A DNA stretch of 64,000 bases from Hyphomicrobium_A sp963726795 (GCA_963726795.1 CAVSDD010000008.1:130946-194945), one strand, 5' to 3'. Positions 7,330-16,834 are shown, numbered from the stretch's first letter. The notes: generated by a model not told the origin, from the letters alone. Program-made: numbers and translations.

Positions 7330-8907
7330 TCAATTGACGGTGCGCGGCTCGTCGCTGGCGGGCTCGGCAAGCTCGGGCGTCAGGCTCAGGTCGGCCGCCG
7401 CGCTCAGGCCGCGGCCCTTGCGCTTGGCCGCATAGAGCCGGTCGTCCGCCACCTTCAACAGCCCGGTCACACCGTCGGTTTCGGCGATCGCCTCGGCAAC
7501 GCCCATGCTCACGGTGAGCCGCGCGTTCTCCGGCAGCAGCGGCTGGCTCGCGATGCTCATGCGCAGACGGTCGGCAAAACTGTGCGCGACATCGGCCGTC
7601 GTTCCCGGCATGAGGATGACGAACTCGTCGCCGCCGAGCCGCGCCACCACGTCCGAGCAGCGCTTCTCCGCGTTGCATACCCGCGCGATCTGGCGGATCG
7701 CCCGGTCGCCGGCTTCGTGGCCGAGCCCGTCGTTGATCGCCTTCAGGCTGTCGAGATCGAACGCGATCAGCGAGAACGGCTGATGATAGCGATTGAAGCG
7801 CTCCCATTCTGCCTCGGCAAGGGCGAGGAAGCTGCGGCGGTTGGGCAGTCCGGTCAACGGATCGAGCATCGACTGCTGCTCGTGGAAGTCGGCGCGTTGT
7901 ACCAGATCCGTCACGTCGGTGTGCGTCAGCATGCGTCCGTCGCAGGGGAGCGCGGTGCATTGCGCGCGAATGATGCGGCCGCCCTGAATGCGCACATCCA
8001 TGGGCGCGGGGTTGCCGGATTGCACCGTCGTGTAGCGCAGCAGCACGTAATCCTCGAGCTTGCCCTCGGGCACGTCGTAGATCCCGGTTGCGGCGATGTC
8101 GTAGAGGAAGTGCGCGAACGATGGCCAGTTGTCGCACTGCTCGGGTTTCAGCCGCCAAAGCTCCCGTGCCTTCTTATTGACGAAGCGCACGCGCAGGTCG
8201 CGATCGAGGACGACGATACCCTGGTCGACGTTGTCGATTGCGCCACGCAGAACTTCCAGCTCGTCGATGCGCTGCGCAAAGTCGGTGACGTTGGTGAATG
8301 TGAGCAGCCGGCGCCCGCCCGGCAGCGTGATGCAATGGAAGCGCAACACGTCGTTGCCGGTCATGCGAATGTCGAGCGGCGTCGAAGTGCCCAGCTTGGT
8401 GCGCGAGACGATGTCGGCAATGGTCGCCGTGGGCGCGGTCTCGATCGGGCCGTTACGCAGCAGCTCGGCCAAGGGAGGGTTGCTCTCGCTCAGCGCGTCC
8501 GACACCTTCCAGAACTGGCGGAACACCTTGTTGACGAGGGTCGCGCGCATATCCGGACTGACCATCACGAGGCCGAATTCGGCGTCGTGGAGGAAGTCAT
8601 TCGAGGCGAGATGCGCGGCGTCGTTCGCCGGCGGCTGCTTGCGGCCAAACGATGCCTTCTGGCCGGCAGGCGCGTTGGCGAAGACGACACCCAATGTTTC
8701 GTCGCTCACGTCGTGGACGGTGGCGGCGCGCGCCGTCGCCTCGCCGTCGACCAGCAGATCGAAGCGGGATGGCAGCGAGCGCGCGTCCGTGACCTCGATC
8801 GTCGCGCCGAAGGGCGACAGACCGCATACGAAGCAATCGACGGAGGACCGCCGATTATTGAAGACTATCCTGCCGCGCCGTCGCGAGGCTGCGTACTGCG
8901 AGCCCAT
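7330..8907 (-). CDS. PilZ-PAS-PAS-GGDEF diguanylate cyclase
   Basis: A 525-aa cytoplasmic protein with no membrane segment. Residues about 8-80 look like a PilZ domain (RRRGR basic motif, then GLSPFGATIEV in place of the usual D/NxSxxG). Two PAS-like domains follow, each with the FRQFWKVSD or ARELWRLKPEQ pattern seen in PAS-7 sensors of this order. The C-terminus is a GGDEF domain (DPLTGLPNRRS, ARLGGDEFVILMPG) with an RCSD I-site, so it should make cyclic di-GMP and be feedback-inhibited. The PilZ domain suggests a second cyclic di-GMP input. The ATG at 8907 matches the PilZ start and has AGGA just upstream; the frame extends to 9072 but that part looks non-coding. Confidence 0.88.
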   Translation of the reverse strand: MGSQYAASRRRGRIVFNNRRSSVDCFVCGLSPFGATIEVTDARSLPSRFDLLVDGEATARAATVHDVSDETLGVVFANAPAGQKASFGRKQPPANDAAHLASNDFLHDAEFGLVMVSPDMRATLVNKVFRQFWKVSDALSESNPPLAELLRNGPIETAPTATIADIVSRTKLGTSTPLDIRMTGNDVLRFHCITLPGGRRLLTFTNVTDFAQRIDELEVLRGAIDNVDQGIVVLDRDLRVRFVNKKARELWRLKPEQCDNWPSFAHFLYDIAATGIYDVPEGKLEDYVLLRYTTVQSGNPAPMDVRIQGGRIIRAQCTALPCDGRMLTHTDVTDLVQRADFHEQQSMLDPLTGLPNRRSFLALAEAEWERFNRYHQPFSLIAFDLDSLKAINDGLGHEAGDRAIRQIARVCNAEKRCSDVVARLGGDEFVILMPGTTADVAHSFADRLRMSIASQPLLPENARLTVSMGVAEAIAETDGVTGLLKVADDRLYAAKRKGRGLSAAADLSLTPELAEPASDEPRTVN

Positions 8908-9244
8908 CGTCCTGGTTCCGCACCTCTCCTGTCGCCGAAGGTCGGTTTGGTGAGCGGCAAGTATATTTGCGGATGGCAAGAACGGGATTAACGCGGGGCC
9001 GGCAAGTTGATGCCAGTTTAAAAAAGTGTGTACGCGGCGGGGGCTGCGTCGAGTGGTTTCGGTGCGCTGCACGCAGGAACTGCGGCCCCGCGGGATTTAG
9101 CTCTTCTCCTCGATGAAAGATCTCGCTGGCGCCGGGTGCGGCAGGTCCCAACCAAAGTCCACCTCGGTGGCTTCGAGCCTGCCGTCGCGAACCGTGTGCA
9201 CTTTGCAGTTTCTGATGGCTTGCCCGCGCTGGTGCGTGCTTCGT
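8908..9244. other. Intergenic region between two minus-strand genes
   Basis: Holds the promoter side of the PilZ-PAS-GGDEF gene and the downstream end of the large exported protein gene. Open frames here are shadows without motifs. I see no clear terminator, tRNA or repeat. Confidence 0.4.
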
Positions 9245-11404
9245 TCAGTCGCGCGCGGGGCGGCTGCGGTCGTGGAACCAGGCGCGGTAGTCGGCCATCT
9301 TGGTGCGCTGCGCGCCGGGCGCGCGCCGCTTGCACGTCGCGGCTTCCTCGGATTTCTCCGATGCGCCCCAGCGAAGCTCGACGCAATCGTTGACGTTGTA
9401 GGCCATCTCCAGGCCGCCCATACGGTCGATGACGTCCTTGAGCGCGAGCTCCCAAGTCGAGCCGTCGGTGCGCGTGTAGGTGAACTTGCGCGTGGCGATC
9501 TCGGACGCGAGCGTGCGCTCCAACTCCGCTTTGACGTCGTCGGCGCTCTTGTCCTGGGGCATCGCGTAGCGTTCGGGGCGACGCGCCACGCGGTCTGGGA
9601 ACGTGCGCACCACGTCGATGGCGATCAGCAGCCGCAGATCGCGCGAGGGCGTGGCGAAGTCCTCCCACGCGCCGGTCGTCTCGAAGATCGACGCGCCCTC
9701 CGGCATCGCGACTTCCGCGCCGCCGCCGGTCTGGTACTTGCGGCCGTTCTCGACCGAGGTCACGCGTGTCTTGACCTGCTCCTCGAGCGCGGTGATCACC
9801 TCGTTCAGCGCCCGCATCGGATCGAGCGGCGCCGGCGACATCACGTCGTCCATGCGGTCGTAGAAGTCTTCGATCGAGAGCTTCGACTGATCGAGCGAGA
9901 AATCGCCGTACTGGGGATCCTTGCCGATCTCGGCATTGGCGAGGCGGCGCAGGCCGCCGCTCTTGTCGGCAACGATCGGGCGGAAGCGCTTGAAGCCCGG
10001 ACCGCCGAGCGCGGCGTTCTGTGCGAACAGGAAGTTGCCGCGCCAGAAGCGCTTGCGCGCCACCGTGCCGTCGGGCTGGCCGTCGACGGCGAGGAAAACG
10101 CCGGCCGCGTCGTTCGTCTGCGCCAGGCGCTTCGACAGCACCAGCACGTGGCCATAAGGATCGGCGTAGATCGTGCCCGGACGCAGCGCGTCCTGCGTCA
10201 GCGGCACGGGATAGTAGTCGGTGTTGTCGTCGGCGGCGGCCGTGCGGCCGTTGCCCGAATGCACGCCGTTGGCGAGGGTGGTGCGCACGTAGAACCCGAA
10301 CCCCGGCACAAGATCCTTGGGCCGCTGCGGAAACTTGCTCACCGGCGCCGCCATCGGCTGGTCAAAGAAGAAGCCGCCGGAGGCGACCTTCTGCTCGGGC
10401 GCGGGAGGCGGCTCCTCCTTCATGATGTTCCACCACTGCGCGCACTTGGGCGCGCCGCCGCCGCCGCCCCGCGAGCACTTCGAGTAGCCGAACGGCAGCC
10501 CCATCTTGAACGCGAAGTAGGCGCGCAGGAAATAGGGAAGGTCGGCACAGTCGGGCTGGATGACGAGCTTCTTCTCGTCCTCGCGCAGGCCTAGGTGATT
10601 GAACAGGAAGTTGCGCGTGGGATCGCGCAGCACCTCGTGCAGCGCCTTCCACGAGGGGGACTGATCGAGCGGGGCATCGAACAGCTTCTCGATCCACGCC
10701 GAATACATGTTCTCGCTCGAACGGTTCCATGTGTCGTGGATCGGCCAGACGGAGCCTTGCACGGCGCGCGGAGCATTGGTCGGCGCGTTGCCGACGGTGA
10801 TGTTGCGCGTGATGGTGGCGCAGTCGCCGTCGGCGCCCGGGCGCGTCAGCGTCGCTTGCCATTTTCCAACGGCGGGTGCCGCGATCTCGGCGAACCAGAA
10901 GTAGGGCGGCCCGCCATGGCGCTCGGCGGACTTGACCGCGACAGCGCCGTCCGGGCCGATCAGCGACAGCTCGCCCTCGAGCGGCTCCTCCAGCGAGAAC
11001 ACGACGCGCAGCGGCGCGCCCTTCCACGGGCCTACCGGCGAGGTCAGCACCGCGGGCGCGACAGTGCTTTGACAGGCGGCGTGCGACGCGGTCTTGGGCG
11101 CGGTTGGTGCGACGGGCTTGGGTGCAGTGGGAGCCGCTGCTGGAGCTGCAACGGTTGCGGCGCCAGGTGCAGTCTTGGCTGCAGCGGCTGGTGCAGCCGC
11201 CGCCGCTGGAGCGGTTTTAACTGCAGCAGGTGCAGCGACGGGTGCCGCCGGTTTCGCGGCGGGGGCAGCTGCAGGCGCCGGCACAGGCTCGTCGACCTGC
11301 GCTCCCGCGTTAGCGGCCGATGCGAAAAGCGCCACCGCGATCAGCGCAATCGTTGCTGCGGCAGTGAGCTGGCGGGCAGGATACAAGCGCGTCCCCTTAG
11401 GCAT
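9245..11404 (-). CDS. Large exported protein of unknown family, possible Cys/His peptidase-like domain
   Basis: A 719-aa protein. It begins with a signal peptide (LTAAATIALIAVALFASAANA), then an Ala/Pro/Lys-rich linker of about 80 residues that probably spans periplasm or wall. A beta-rich domain follows (residues about 125-225). The central region has a conserved-looking IQPDCADLPYFLRAYF segment (C286) and, 133 residues later, GTIYADPYGHVLVLSKR (H419), spaced like the catalytic Cys and His of papain/NlpC-P60 folds. The C-terminal third is helical and charged. I do not recognise the family; the enzyme idea is inference from motif style only. The start at 11404 is chosen for the signal peptide although the RBS is weak; the frame extends to 11536. 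Confidence 0.8.
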   Translation of the reverse strand: MPKGTRLYPARQLTAAATIALIAVALFASAANAGAQVDEPVPAPAAAPAAKPAAPVAAPAAVKTAPAAAAAPAAAAKTAPGAATVAAPAAAPTAPKPVAPTAPKTASHAACQSTVAPAVLTSPVGPWKGAPLRVVFSLEEPLEGELSLIGPDGAVAVKSAERHGGPPYFWFAEIAAPAVGKWQATLTRPGADGDCATITRNITVGNAPTNAPRAVQGSVWPIHDTWNRSSENMYSAWIEKLFDAPLDQSPSWKALHEVLRDPTRNFLFNHLGLREDEKKLVIQPDCADLPYFLRAYFAFKMGLPFGYSKCSRGGGGGAPKCAQWWNIMKEEPPPAPEQKVASGGFFFDQPMAAPVSKFPQRPKDLVPGFGFYVRTTLANGVHSGNGRTAAADDNTDYYPVPLTQDALRPGTIYADPYGHVLVLSKRLAQTNDAAGVFLAVDGQPDGTVARKRFWRGNFLFAQNAALGGPGFKRFRPIVADKSGGLRRLANAEIGKDPQYGDFSLDQSKLSIEDFYDRMDDVMSPAPLDPMRALNEVITALEEQVKTRVTSVENGRKYQTGGGAEVAMPEGASIFETTGAWEDFATPSRDLRLLIAIDVVRTFPDRVARRPERYAMPQDKSADDVKAELERTLASEIATRKFTYTRTDGSTWELALKDVIDRMGGLEMAYNVNDCVELRWGASEKSEEAATCKRRAPGAQRTKMADYRAWFHDRSRPARD

Positions 11405-11605
11405 TCCCCGAGTGCAACAAGAGATGGTGCGGAAAGTCTCGCCAAATCGTGGCGAAATTTGTCGGCGCCAGGATGACATCCCGGCCATCGAGCAATTACA
11501 GAGTTTTAGCAGGTCCGCGAAGCGATTGGCGGCCATTTTAGCACGCTATCCCCGCCTGCCTGATTCGCAGCTTGCCGCCTTTCGAGAGGCTACGGCCCGG
11601 CTCTC

Positions 11606-12160
11606 CTAAAGAACTTTGGTAAATTTCGAGCGCCGGTCGATGACCTTCCCGGCGATCATGAAGACGCCGTCGCCCGTATAGTGCAGCGTCTTGGGGTACT
11701 TGGGTGCCATTGCCGCGCGCGCGTGCACGATCTCGAAAACGAAGAAGTTGTACTTTTTCACCAACGCATCGTCGTGGAGCTTGCATTCAAAGCTCGCGTG
11801 GCACTCCCCGATCAGCGGCGCCTCGACCGAATGTGCCTTCTGCGCCGTGAGGCCGAACTCGGCAAACTTGTCGATCTCCGCTCCCGTCGTGTTTCCGATC
11901 CCGATCACCTGGTCAGTGAGGGCCGTCGTGGGCACGTTGATCACGCACGCGCCGCTGCGGCGGATCATGTCGAAGGAGTGGTTGCCATTCGAGATCAGAC
12001 AGCCGACGAGCGATGGACTGAACTCCATGACGCAATACCAGCCGAGCGTCATGATGTTGGTCTTGCCGCGCCAGCGCGAGGAGACCAGCACGATCGGCCC
12101 CGGCTCCAAGTAGCGCCTGGCCTTCTCGACGGGGAACGCTCGCTTTTTTGGGATGCGCAT
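11606..12160 (-). CDS. Flavin reductase-like (FMN-binding split barrel) protein
   Basis: A 184-aa member of the DIM6/NTAB flavin reductase group. Seen: the N-terminal PGPIVLVSSRWRGKTNIMTL and the SFDMIRRSGACVINVPT stretch typical of the FMN-binding split barrel. Relatives reduce FMN with NAD(P)H for partner oxygenases, or are uncharacterised FMN proteins; no partner enzyme is nearby, so substrate and role are open. Cytoplasmic, no signal sequence. Confidence 0.88.
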   Translation of the reverse strand: MRIPKKRAFPVEKARRYLEPGPIVLVSSRWRGKTNIMTLGWYCVMEFSPSLVGCLISNGNHSFDMIRRSGACVINVPTTALTDQVIGIGNTTGAEIDKFAEFGLTAQKAHSVEAPLIGECHASFECKLHDDALVKKYNFFVFEIVHARAAMAPKYPKTLHYTGDGVFMIAGKVIDRRSKFTKVL

Positions 12161-12220
12161 GGAGATACAACGCTGGAACCATCGCGACAGTTGCGGTTTC
12201 GCGCTCGCCGAGCCGGAGGC

Positions 12221-12682
12221 TCAACCGCGCTTCGTCTTCGTCTTCGTCTTGGAGCGGGCCGGTGCTTTGGCCTCATTCAGCGCCACGGCCGCGCGAATGA
12301 GCGCGGCCAGAGCCTTTTCGTCGATCTTGTCGTCCTCGTGGATATCGATGGCGCGCCGCACGTTGCCTTCGAGACTTGAGTTGAACAGGCGAGCAGGGTC
12401 ATCGAGCGCGGCGCCCTTGGCGAAGGTCAGCTTCACGACCCCCTTGTACGTCTCGCCGGTGCAGATGATGCCGCCGTGCTCCCAGACCGGCACGCCGCGC
12501 CACTTCCACGTCTCGACCACGCCCGGCTCGGCCTGCTTGATGATCTTGCGCACGCGGGCCAGCGTCTCGCCGCGCCAGTCGCCAAGCTCCTTAACTCTGG
12601 CGTCGATGAGCTGCGAGGGCGAGGCGTCCGCCTTGCCGCCCTTGGCGCCGGTCTTCGCTTTCGTGGCGGTCGCTTTTTTCAT
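12221..12682 (-). CDS. DUF1801 domain protein
   Basis: A 153-aa protein. A lysine/alanine-rich N-terminal tail (MKKATATKAKTGAKGG) and a Lys/Thr/Arg-rich C-terminal tail flank a DUF1801 (YdhG-like) domain with the signatures EPGVVETWKWRGVPVWEHGG and VKLTFAKGAAL. Function is unknown; the basic tails hint at nucleic-acid contact but this is speculative. The ATG at 12682 is preferred to the longer frame from 12754 because the domain family starts here. It is divergent from the kdp operon across a 127-base gap that must hold both promoters. Confidence 0.82.
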   Translation of the reverse strand: MKKATATKAKTGAKGGKADASPSQLIDARVKELGDWRGETLARVRKIIKQAEPGVVETWKWRGVPVWEHGGIICTGETYKGVVKLTFAKGAALDDPARLFNSSLEGNVRRAIDIHEDDKIDEKALAALIRAAVALNEAKAPARSKTKTKTKRG

Positions 12683-12809
12683 TTTGACGATCCCGTTTTG
12701 GGCCTGCTCGGGCGCGGACGAAATGCGCCACCGCGGACGGCCCCTAAAACTCACATCGAATTTTTATGCGGCGCTCTCTAGCTGAAGCTCATCTCTGCTG
12801 GAGAACGCC

Positions 12810-12893
12810 ATGCTGGACATCGTCTATCTCGCTCTCGGCGTCGGCATCATCGCATTGATGATGCTCTACGCGCGCTGGGCCGCCAACGCATGA
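12810..12893 (+). CDS. 27-aa single-span membrane peptide preceding kdpF
   Basis: A very small ORF beginning MLDIVYLALGVGIIALMMLY and ending in a short polar tail. It is one hydrophobic helix. GGAG at 12800-12803 lies six bases before the ATG, its stop is seven bases from kdpF, and its start resembles kdpF (MLD...). Small hydrophobic ORFs at this position are known to me from other kdp loci, usually left unannotated. A role in assembling or stabilising KdpFABC is inferred from position. Confidence 0.7.
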   Translation: MLDIVYLALGVGIIALMMLYARWAANA

Positions 12894-12900
12894 GGCCGCC

Positions 12901-12987
12901 ATGCTCGATCTGATCCTCGGCGGCACGGTCGCGGCTGCGATCGCGCTCTACCTCCTCTACGCCCTGCTTTATCCCGAGAAGCTGTGA
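12901..12987 (+). CDS. kdpF: Potassium-transporting ATPase subunit KdpF
   Basis: A 28-aa single transmembrane peptide with the KdpF signature LYLLYALLYPEKL at its C-terminus. KdpF stabilises the KdpFABC complex in the inner membrane. It starts seven bases after the preceding micro-ORF and ends seven bases before kdpA, so translation is probably coupled. Confidence 0.92.
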   Translation: MLDLILGGTVAAAIALYLLYALLYPEKL

Positions 12988-12994
12988 GCCGTCC

Positions 12995-14698
12995 ATGACA
13001 CTCAATGGAATGCTGCAAATCGCGCTGATGCTGGCGCTCGTGATTGTGACCGCGCGCCCGCTCGGCGTCTTCATGGCCGCCGTACTCGATGGCCGCCCAA
13101 CGCCGCTCGATTCTGTTATGAGGCCGCTCGAAGCGCGCTTCTATGCGGTGTCGCGCGTCGACCCCAAGCGCGAGCAGACCTGGATCGAGTACGCCACCGC
13201 GCTGCTCGTGTTCAACGCTGCGGGCTTCGTGCTGCTGTACGCCATTCTGCGGCTGCAGAATTACCTTCCGCTTAATCCGCAAGGCTTTTCCGGCCTGAGC
13301 GAACACCTTGCTTTCAACACTGCGGTCTCGTTCGTCACCAACACCAACTGGCAGAGCTATGGCGGCGAGACGACGCTGTCCTACTTCAGCCAGATGGTCG
13401 GGCTCACGGTGCAGAACTTCCTCTCCGCCGCGACCGGCATAGCGATCGTCGTGCCGCTTGCGCGCGCTTTCTCCCGCGCCAACGCGACGACCGTCGGCAA
13501 TTTCTGGGTCGACCTCACGCGCACCACCCTCTACGTGCTGCTGCCGTTGTCCGTTGTCATGGCGTTCGCGCTGATCGCACTCGGCGTTCCGCAGAACCTG
13601 AGCCAGTACGTCGATGCCACGACGCTCGAAGGCGCCAAACAGACGATCGCGCAGGGCCCGGTCGCCAGCCAGATCGCCATCAAGCAGATCGGCACCAACG
13701 GCGGCGGGTTTTTCAACGTGAACTCCGCCCACCCTTACGAGAACCCCTCCATCTGGACCAACGTCATAGAGCTGTGGGCCATTGTGGCGCTGGCGCTGGG
13801 TCTCGCTGTTGCTTTCGGCCGCATGATCGGGCGCGAGCGCGAAGGCTGGGCGCTGCTCGCGGTGATGCTTCTGTTCCTCGTTGCCGGCTGCGCTGTCGCC
13901 TACTGGGCGGAGGCGGGAGGCAACCCGCTGCTGCACGCGATGGGAGTCGACGGCGGCAACATGGAAGGCAAGGAGGTGCGCTTCGGCGTCCCGCAGTCGG
14001 TGACCTGGGCCGCGCTCACCACCGGCGCCTCCAACGGCTCGGTCAATTCGATGCACAACTCCTACATGCCGCTCGGCGGCCTGGTGCCGCTGGTGCTGAT
14101 CCAGATCGGCGAGATCGTGCCGGGTGGCGTCGGCTCGGGCCTCTACGGCATCGTCGTGTTTGCCATCATCGCGATGTTCGTCGCCGGTCTGATGGTGGGG
14201 CGCACGCCGGAATACCTCGGCAAGAAGCTCGAGGCCAAGGAGGTGAAGATGGCCATGCTGGCGATCCTCATCATGCCGGTGTTCATCTTGGGCTTCAGCG
14301 CCGTATCCGCCGTGCTTCCGGCAGCACTCGCAGGCCTCGCGAACCCCGGCCCGCGCGGCTACACCGAGATGCTATATGCCTTCTCCTCCGCTGCCGGCAA
14401 CAACGGCTCGGCTTACGCCGGCATTACCGCCAATGCGCCCTGGTACGACACCACGCTCGGCATCGCCATGCTTGCCTGCCGCTTCGGCATCATCGTGCCG
14501 GTGCTGGCGATTGCCGGGTCGCTTGCCGCCAAGCCCAAGCTCGCGCCGTCGTCCGGCACCTTCCCTACCGACGGGCCGCTATTCGTTGGGCTGCTGCTCG
14601 GCGTCATCGTCATCGTGAGCGGGCTTGAGTTTTTCCCCGCGCTCGCCTTAGGCCCCATCGTCGAGCACTTCCAGATGCTCGCCGGCAAAACCTACTAA
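12995..14698 (+). CDS. kdpA: Potassium-transporting ATPase potassium-binding subunit KdpA
   Basis: A 567-aa channel-like subunit with about ten membrane helices and the four selectivity-filter regions of the superfamily: FVTNTNWQSYGGE, TNGGGFFNVNSAHPYENP, TTGASNGSVNSMHNSYMPLG and SSAAGNNGSAYAG. It takes K+ from the periplasm and passes it to KdpB in the high-affinity KdpFABC pump. Length and motif order are normal. Second to fourth position in a kdp operon running without break to kdpE. Confidence 0.98.
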   Translation: MTLNGMLQIALMLALVIVTARPLGVFMAAVLDGRPTPLDSVMRPLEARFYAVSRVDPKREQTWIEYATALLVFNAAGFVLLYAILRLQNYLPLNPQGFSGLSEHLAFNTAVSFVTNTNWQSYGGETTLSYFSQMVGLTVQNFLSAATGIAIVVPLARAFSRANATTVGNFWVDLTRTTLYVLLPLSVVMAFALIALGVPQNLSQYVDATTLEGAKQTIAQGPVASQIAIKQIGTNGGGFFNVNSAHPYENPSIWTNVIELWAIVALALGLAVAFGRMIGREREGWALLAVMLLFLVAGCAVAYWAEAGGNPLLHAMGVDGGNMEGKEVRFGVPQSVTWAALTTGASNGSVNSMHNSYMPLGGLVPLVLIQIGEIVPGGVGSGLYGIVVFAIIAMFVAGLMVGRTPEYLGKKLEAKEVKMAMLAILIMPVFILGFSAVSAVLPAALAGLANPGPRGYTEMLYAFSSAAGNNGSAYAGITANAPWYDTTLGIAMLACRFGIIVPVLAIAGSLAAKPKLAPSSGTFPTDGPLFVGLLLGVIVIVSGLEFFPALALGPIVEHFQMLAGKTY

Positions 14699-14723
14699 CG
14701 CCGGCAGCCAAAGGATTTTCCGA

Positions 14724-16808
14724 ATGTCCACCCTAGCCCAAGAAACGCTTCCCGTTCGCCGCAAGCGCTACGCCAGCGCCATTGCAGACCCGGCTCTCGT
14801 CAGGCGCGCCACGATCGATGCGCTGGCAAAGCTCGATCCACGCCAGCTCGTGCGCAACCCGGTGATCTTCGTCACCGCGGTCGTGTCGGCGCTGGTCACT
14901 ATCCTGTTCGTGCGCGATCTGGCGAGTGGAGGCCCGGCGCTGTTCACTGGCCAGCTTGCCGCCTGGCTGTGGTTTACCGTTCTGTTCGCCAACTTCGCCG
15001 AGGCAATCGCGGAGGGCCGCGGCCGTGCCCAGGCCGAATCCTTGCGCCGCACGCGCACCGAGACGACAGCCAAGCTGCTCGCGTCGATTGAAGAGAGCAG
15101 TTCGTTCCGGGAGGTTTCCGCTCTCGATCTGCGTCCGGGCAACTTGGTTCTGGTGTCGGCGGGCGACATTATTCCCGGCGACGGCGACGTGGTGCAGGGC
15201 ATCGCCTCGGTCAACGAGGCGGCGGTGACGGGCGAATCCGCTCCCGTCATTCGCGAGGCCGGCGGCGACCGCTCGGCGGTGACCGGCGGCACCACCGTGA
15301 TCTCGGACTGGATCGTGGTCCGCATCACGTCGGCGCCCGGCTCGTCATTCTTGGATCGCATGATCGCGCTGGTCGAGGGCGCGGAGCGGCAGAAGACGCC
15401 CAACGAGATCGCGCTGTCGATTTTGCTCGCCGGCATGACCATCGTGTTTCTCGTCGCGGTCGTGACTTTGAAAGGCCTCGGCGCCTACTCGGGCACCGAC
15501 GTATCCGTTCCCGTGCTGGTGGCGCTACTCGTCACCTTGATCCCGACCACGATTGGCGGATTGCTGTCGGCCATCGGCATCGCCGGCATGGACCGGCTGC
15601 TCAAGTTCAACGTGCTCGCGATGTCGGGACGCGCGGTGGAGGCCGCGGGCGACGTCGACACGTTGCTGCTCGACAAGACGGGCACGATCACGCTCGGCAA
15701 CCGGCTGGCAACCGAGATCATCCCGGTGCCCGGCGTCAGCGAGCGCGTAGCCGCCGAGGCAGCGCTTTTGGCGAGCTATGCCGACGAGACGCCGGAAGGA
15801 CGCTCGATCGTGGCGCTGGCGCAGGAAAAATACGGCATTGCCCTTCCCGCGGGCCGCCCCGATGCCCAATTCATCGAGTTCTCCGCGTCGACGCGGTTGT
15901 CCGGCGCCGACCTTGGCAGTCGCAAGCTGCGCAAGGGTGCGGTCGATGCGGTGCGCAAGTTCGTTCACGGGATTTCCGGCCGCGAGCCGGCCGAGCCGAC
16001 GACGTTCAAGGCGGCGGTCGAGCGCATCGCCCGCTCCGGCGGTACGCCCCTCGCCCTCGCCGACGGCGGCCAGCTTCTCGGCGTCATCCAGCTCAAGGAC
16101 GTGGTCAAGGCCGACATGAAGCAGCGCTTCAGCGAGCTGCGTCGCATGGGCATCAAGACGGTGATGATTACCGGGGATAATCCCGTGACTGCGGCAGCGA
16201 TCGCATCGGAGGCCGGCGTCGACGACTTCGTCGCCGAGGCCACGCCCGAGGATAAGCTCGCCTACATACGCGCCGAGCAGGCGAACGGCCGCCTCATCGC
16301 CATGTGCGGTGACGGCACCAACGACGCTCCGGCGCTGGCGCAGGCCGACGTTGGCGTTGCCATGCAGACCGGGACGCAGGCGGCGCGCGAGGCGGGCAAC
16401 ATGGTCGACCTCGACTCCGATCCGACCAAGCTCATCGAGGTCATCGAGATCGGTAAGCAGCTGCTGATGACGCGTGGCTCGCTGACTACGTTCTCCATCG
16501 CCAACGACGTGGCCAAGTACTTTGCGATCATCCCGGCGCTGTTCGTCGCCTCCCTGCCCGAACTCGGTGCGATCAACGTCATGGGGCTCGCGACCCCGCA
16601 AAGCGCGATCCTGTCGGCGGTGATCTTCAACGCGCTCATCATCGTGGCGCTGATCCCGCTCGCCTTGAAAGGCGTCGCCTACCGGCCGATCGGCGCGGCG
16701 GCGCTGTTGCGCAGAAATCTGCTCGTCTACGGGTTCGGCGGCCTGATCGCACCTTTCGTCGGCATCAAGGTGATCGATCTCGCCGTATCCTGCCTCGGTC
16801 TCGCGTGA
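14724..16808 (+). CDS. kdpB: Potassium-transporting P-type ATPase subunit KdpB
   Basis: A 694-aa P-type ATPase (P1A class) that drives K+ uptake through KdpA. The phosphorylation motif DKTGT is intact (D317), as are the actuator loop TGES, the nucleotide-binding region and the hinge MCGDGTNDAPALAQADVGVAM. Seven membrane helices are in the usual places. AAAGGA precedes the ATG, 25 bases after kdpA. Confidence 0.98.
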   Translation: MSTLAQETLPVRRKRYASAIADPALVRRATIDALAKLDPRQLVRNPVIFVTAVVSALVTILFVRDLASGGPALFTGQLAAWLWFTVLFANFAEAIAEGRGRAQAESLRRTRTETTAKLLASIEESSSFREVSALDLRPGNLVLVSAGDIIPGDGDVVQGIASVNEAAVTGESAPVIREAGGDRSAVTGGTTVISDWIVVRITSAPGSSFLDRMIALVEGAERQKTPNEIALSILLAGMTIVFLVAVVTLKGLGAYSGTDVSVPVLVALLVTLIPTTIGGLLSAIGIAGMDRLLKFNVLAMSGRAVEAAGDVDTLLLDKTGTITLGNRLATEIIPVPGVSERVAAEAALLASYADETPEGRSIVALAQEKYGIALPAGRPDAQFIEFSASTRLSGADLGSRKLRKGAVDAVRKFVHGISGREPAEPTTFKAAVERIARSGGTPLALADGGQLLGVIQLKDVVKADMKQRFSELRRMGIKTVMITGDNPVTAAAIASEAGVDDFVAEATPEDKLAYIRAEQANGRLIAMCGDGTNDAPALAQADVGVAMQTGTQAAREAGNMVDLDSDPTKLIEVIEIGKQLLMTRGSLTTFSIANDVAKYFAIIPALFVASLPELGAINVMGLATPQSAILSAVIFNALIIVALIPLALKGVAYRPIGAAALLRRNLLVYGFGGLIAPFVGIKVIDLAVSCLGLA

Positions 16809-16834
16809 AGACACTCGCCTGAAGGAAAAAACTC

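Noticed and set aside
9113..10594. 493-aa plus-strand frame antisense to the 719-aa exported protein
   Set aside because: Arg/His/Ala-rich mirror of a real coding frame in GC-rich DNA, with no motif or RBS.
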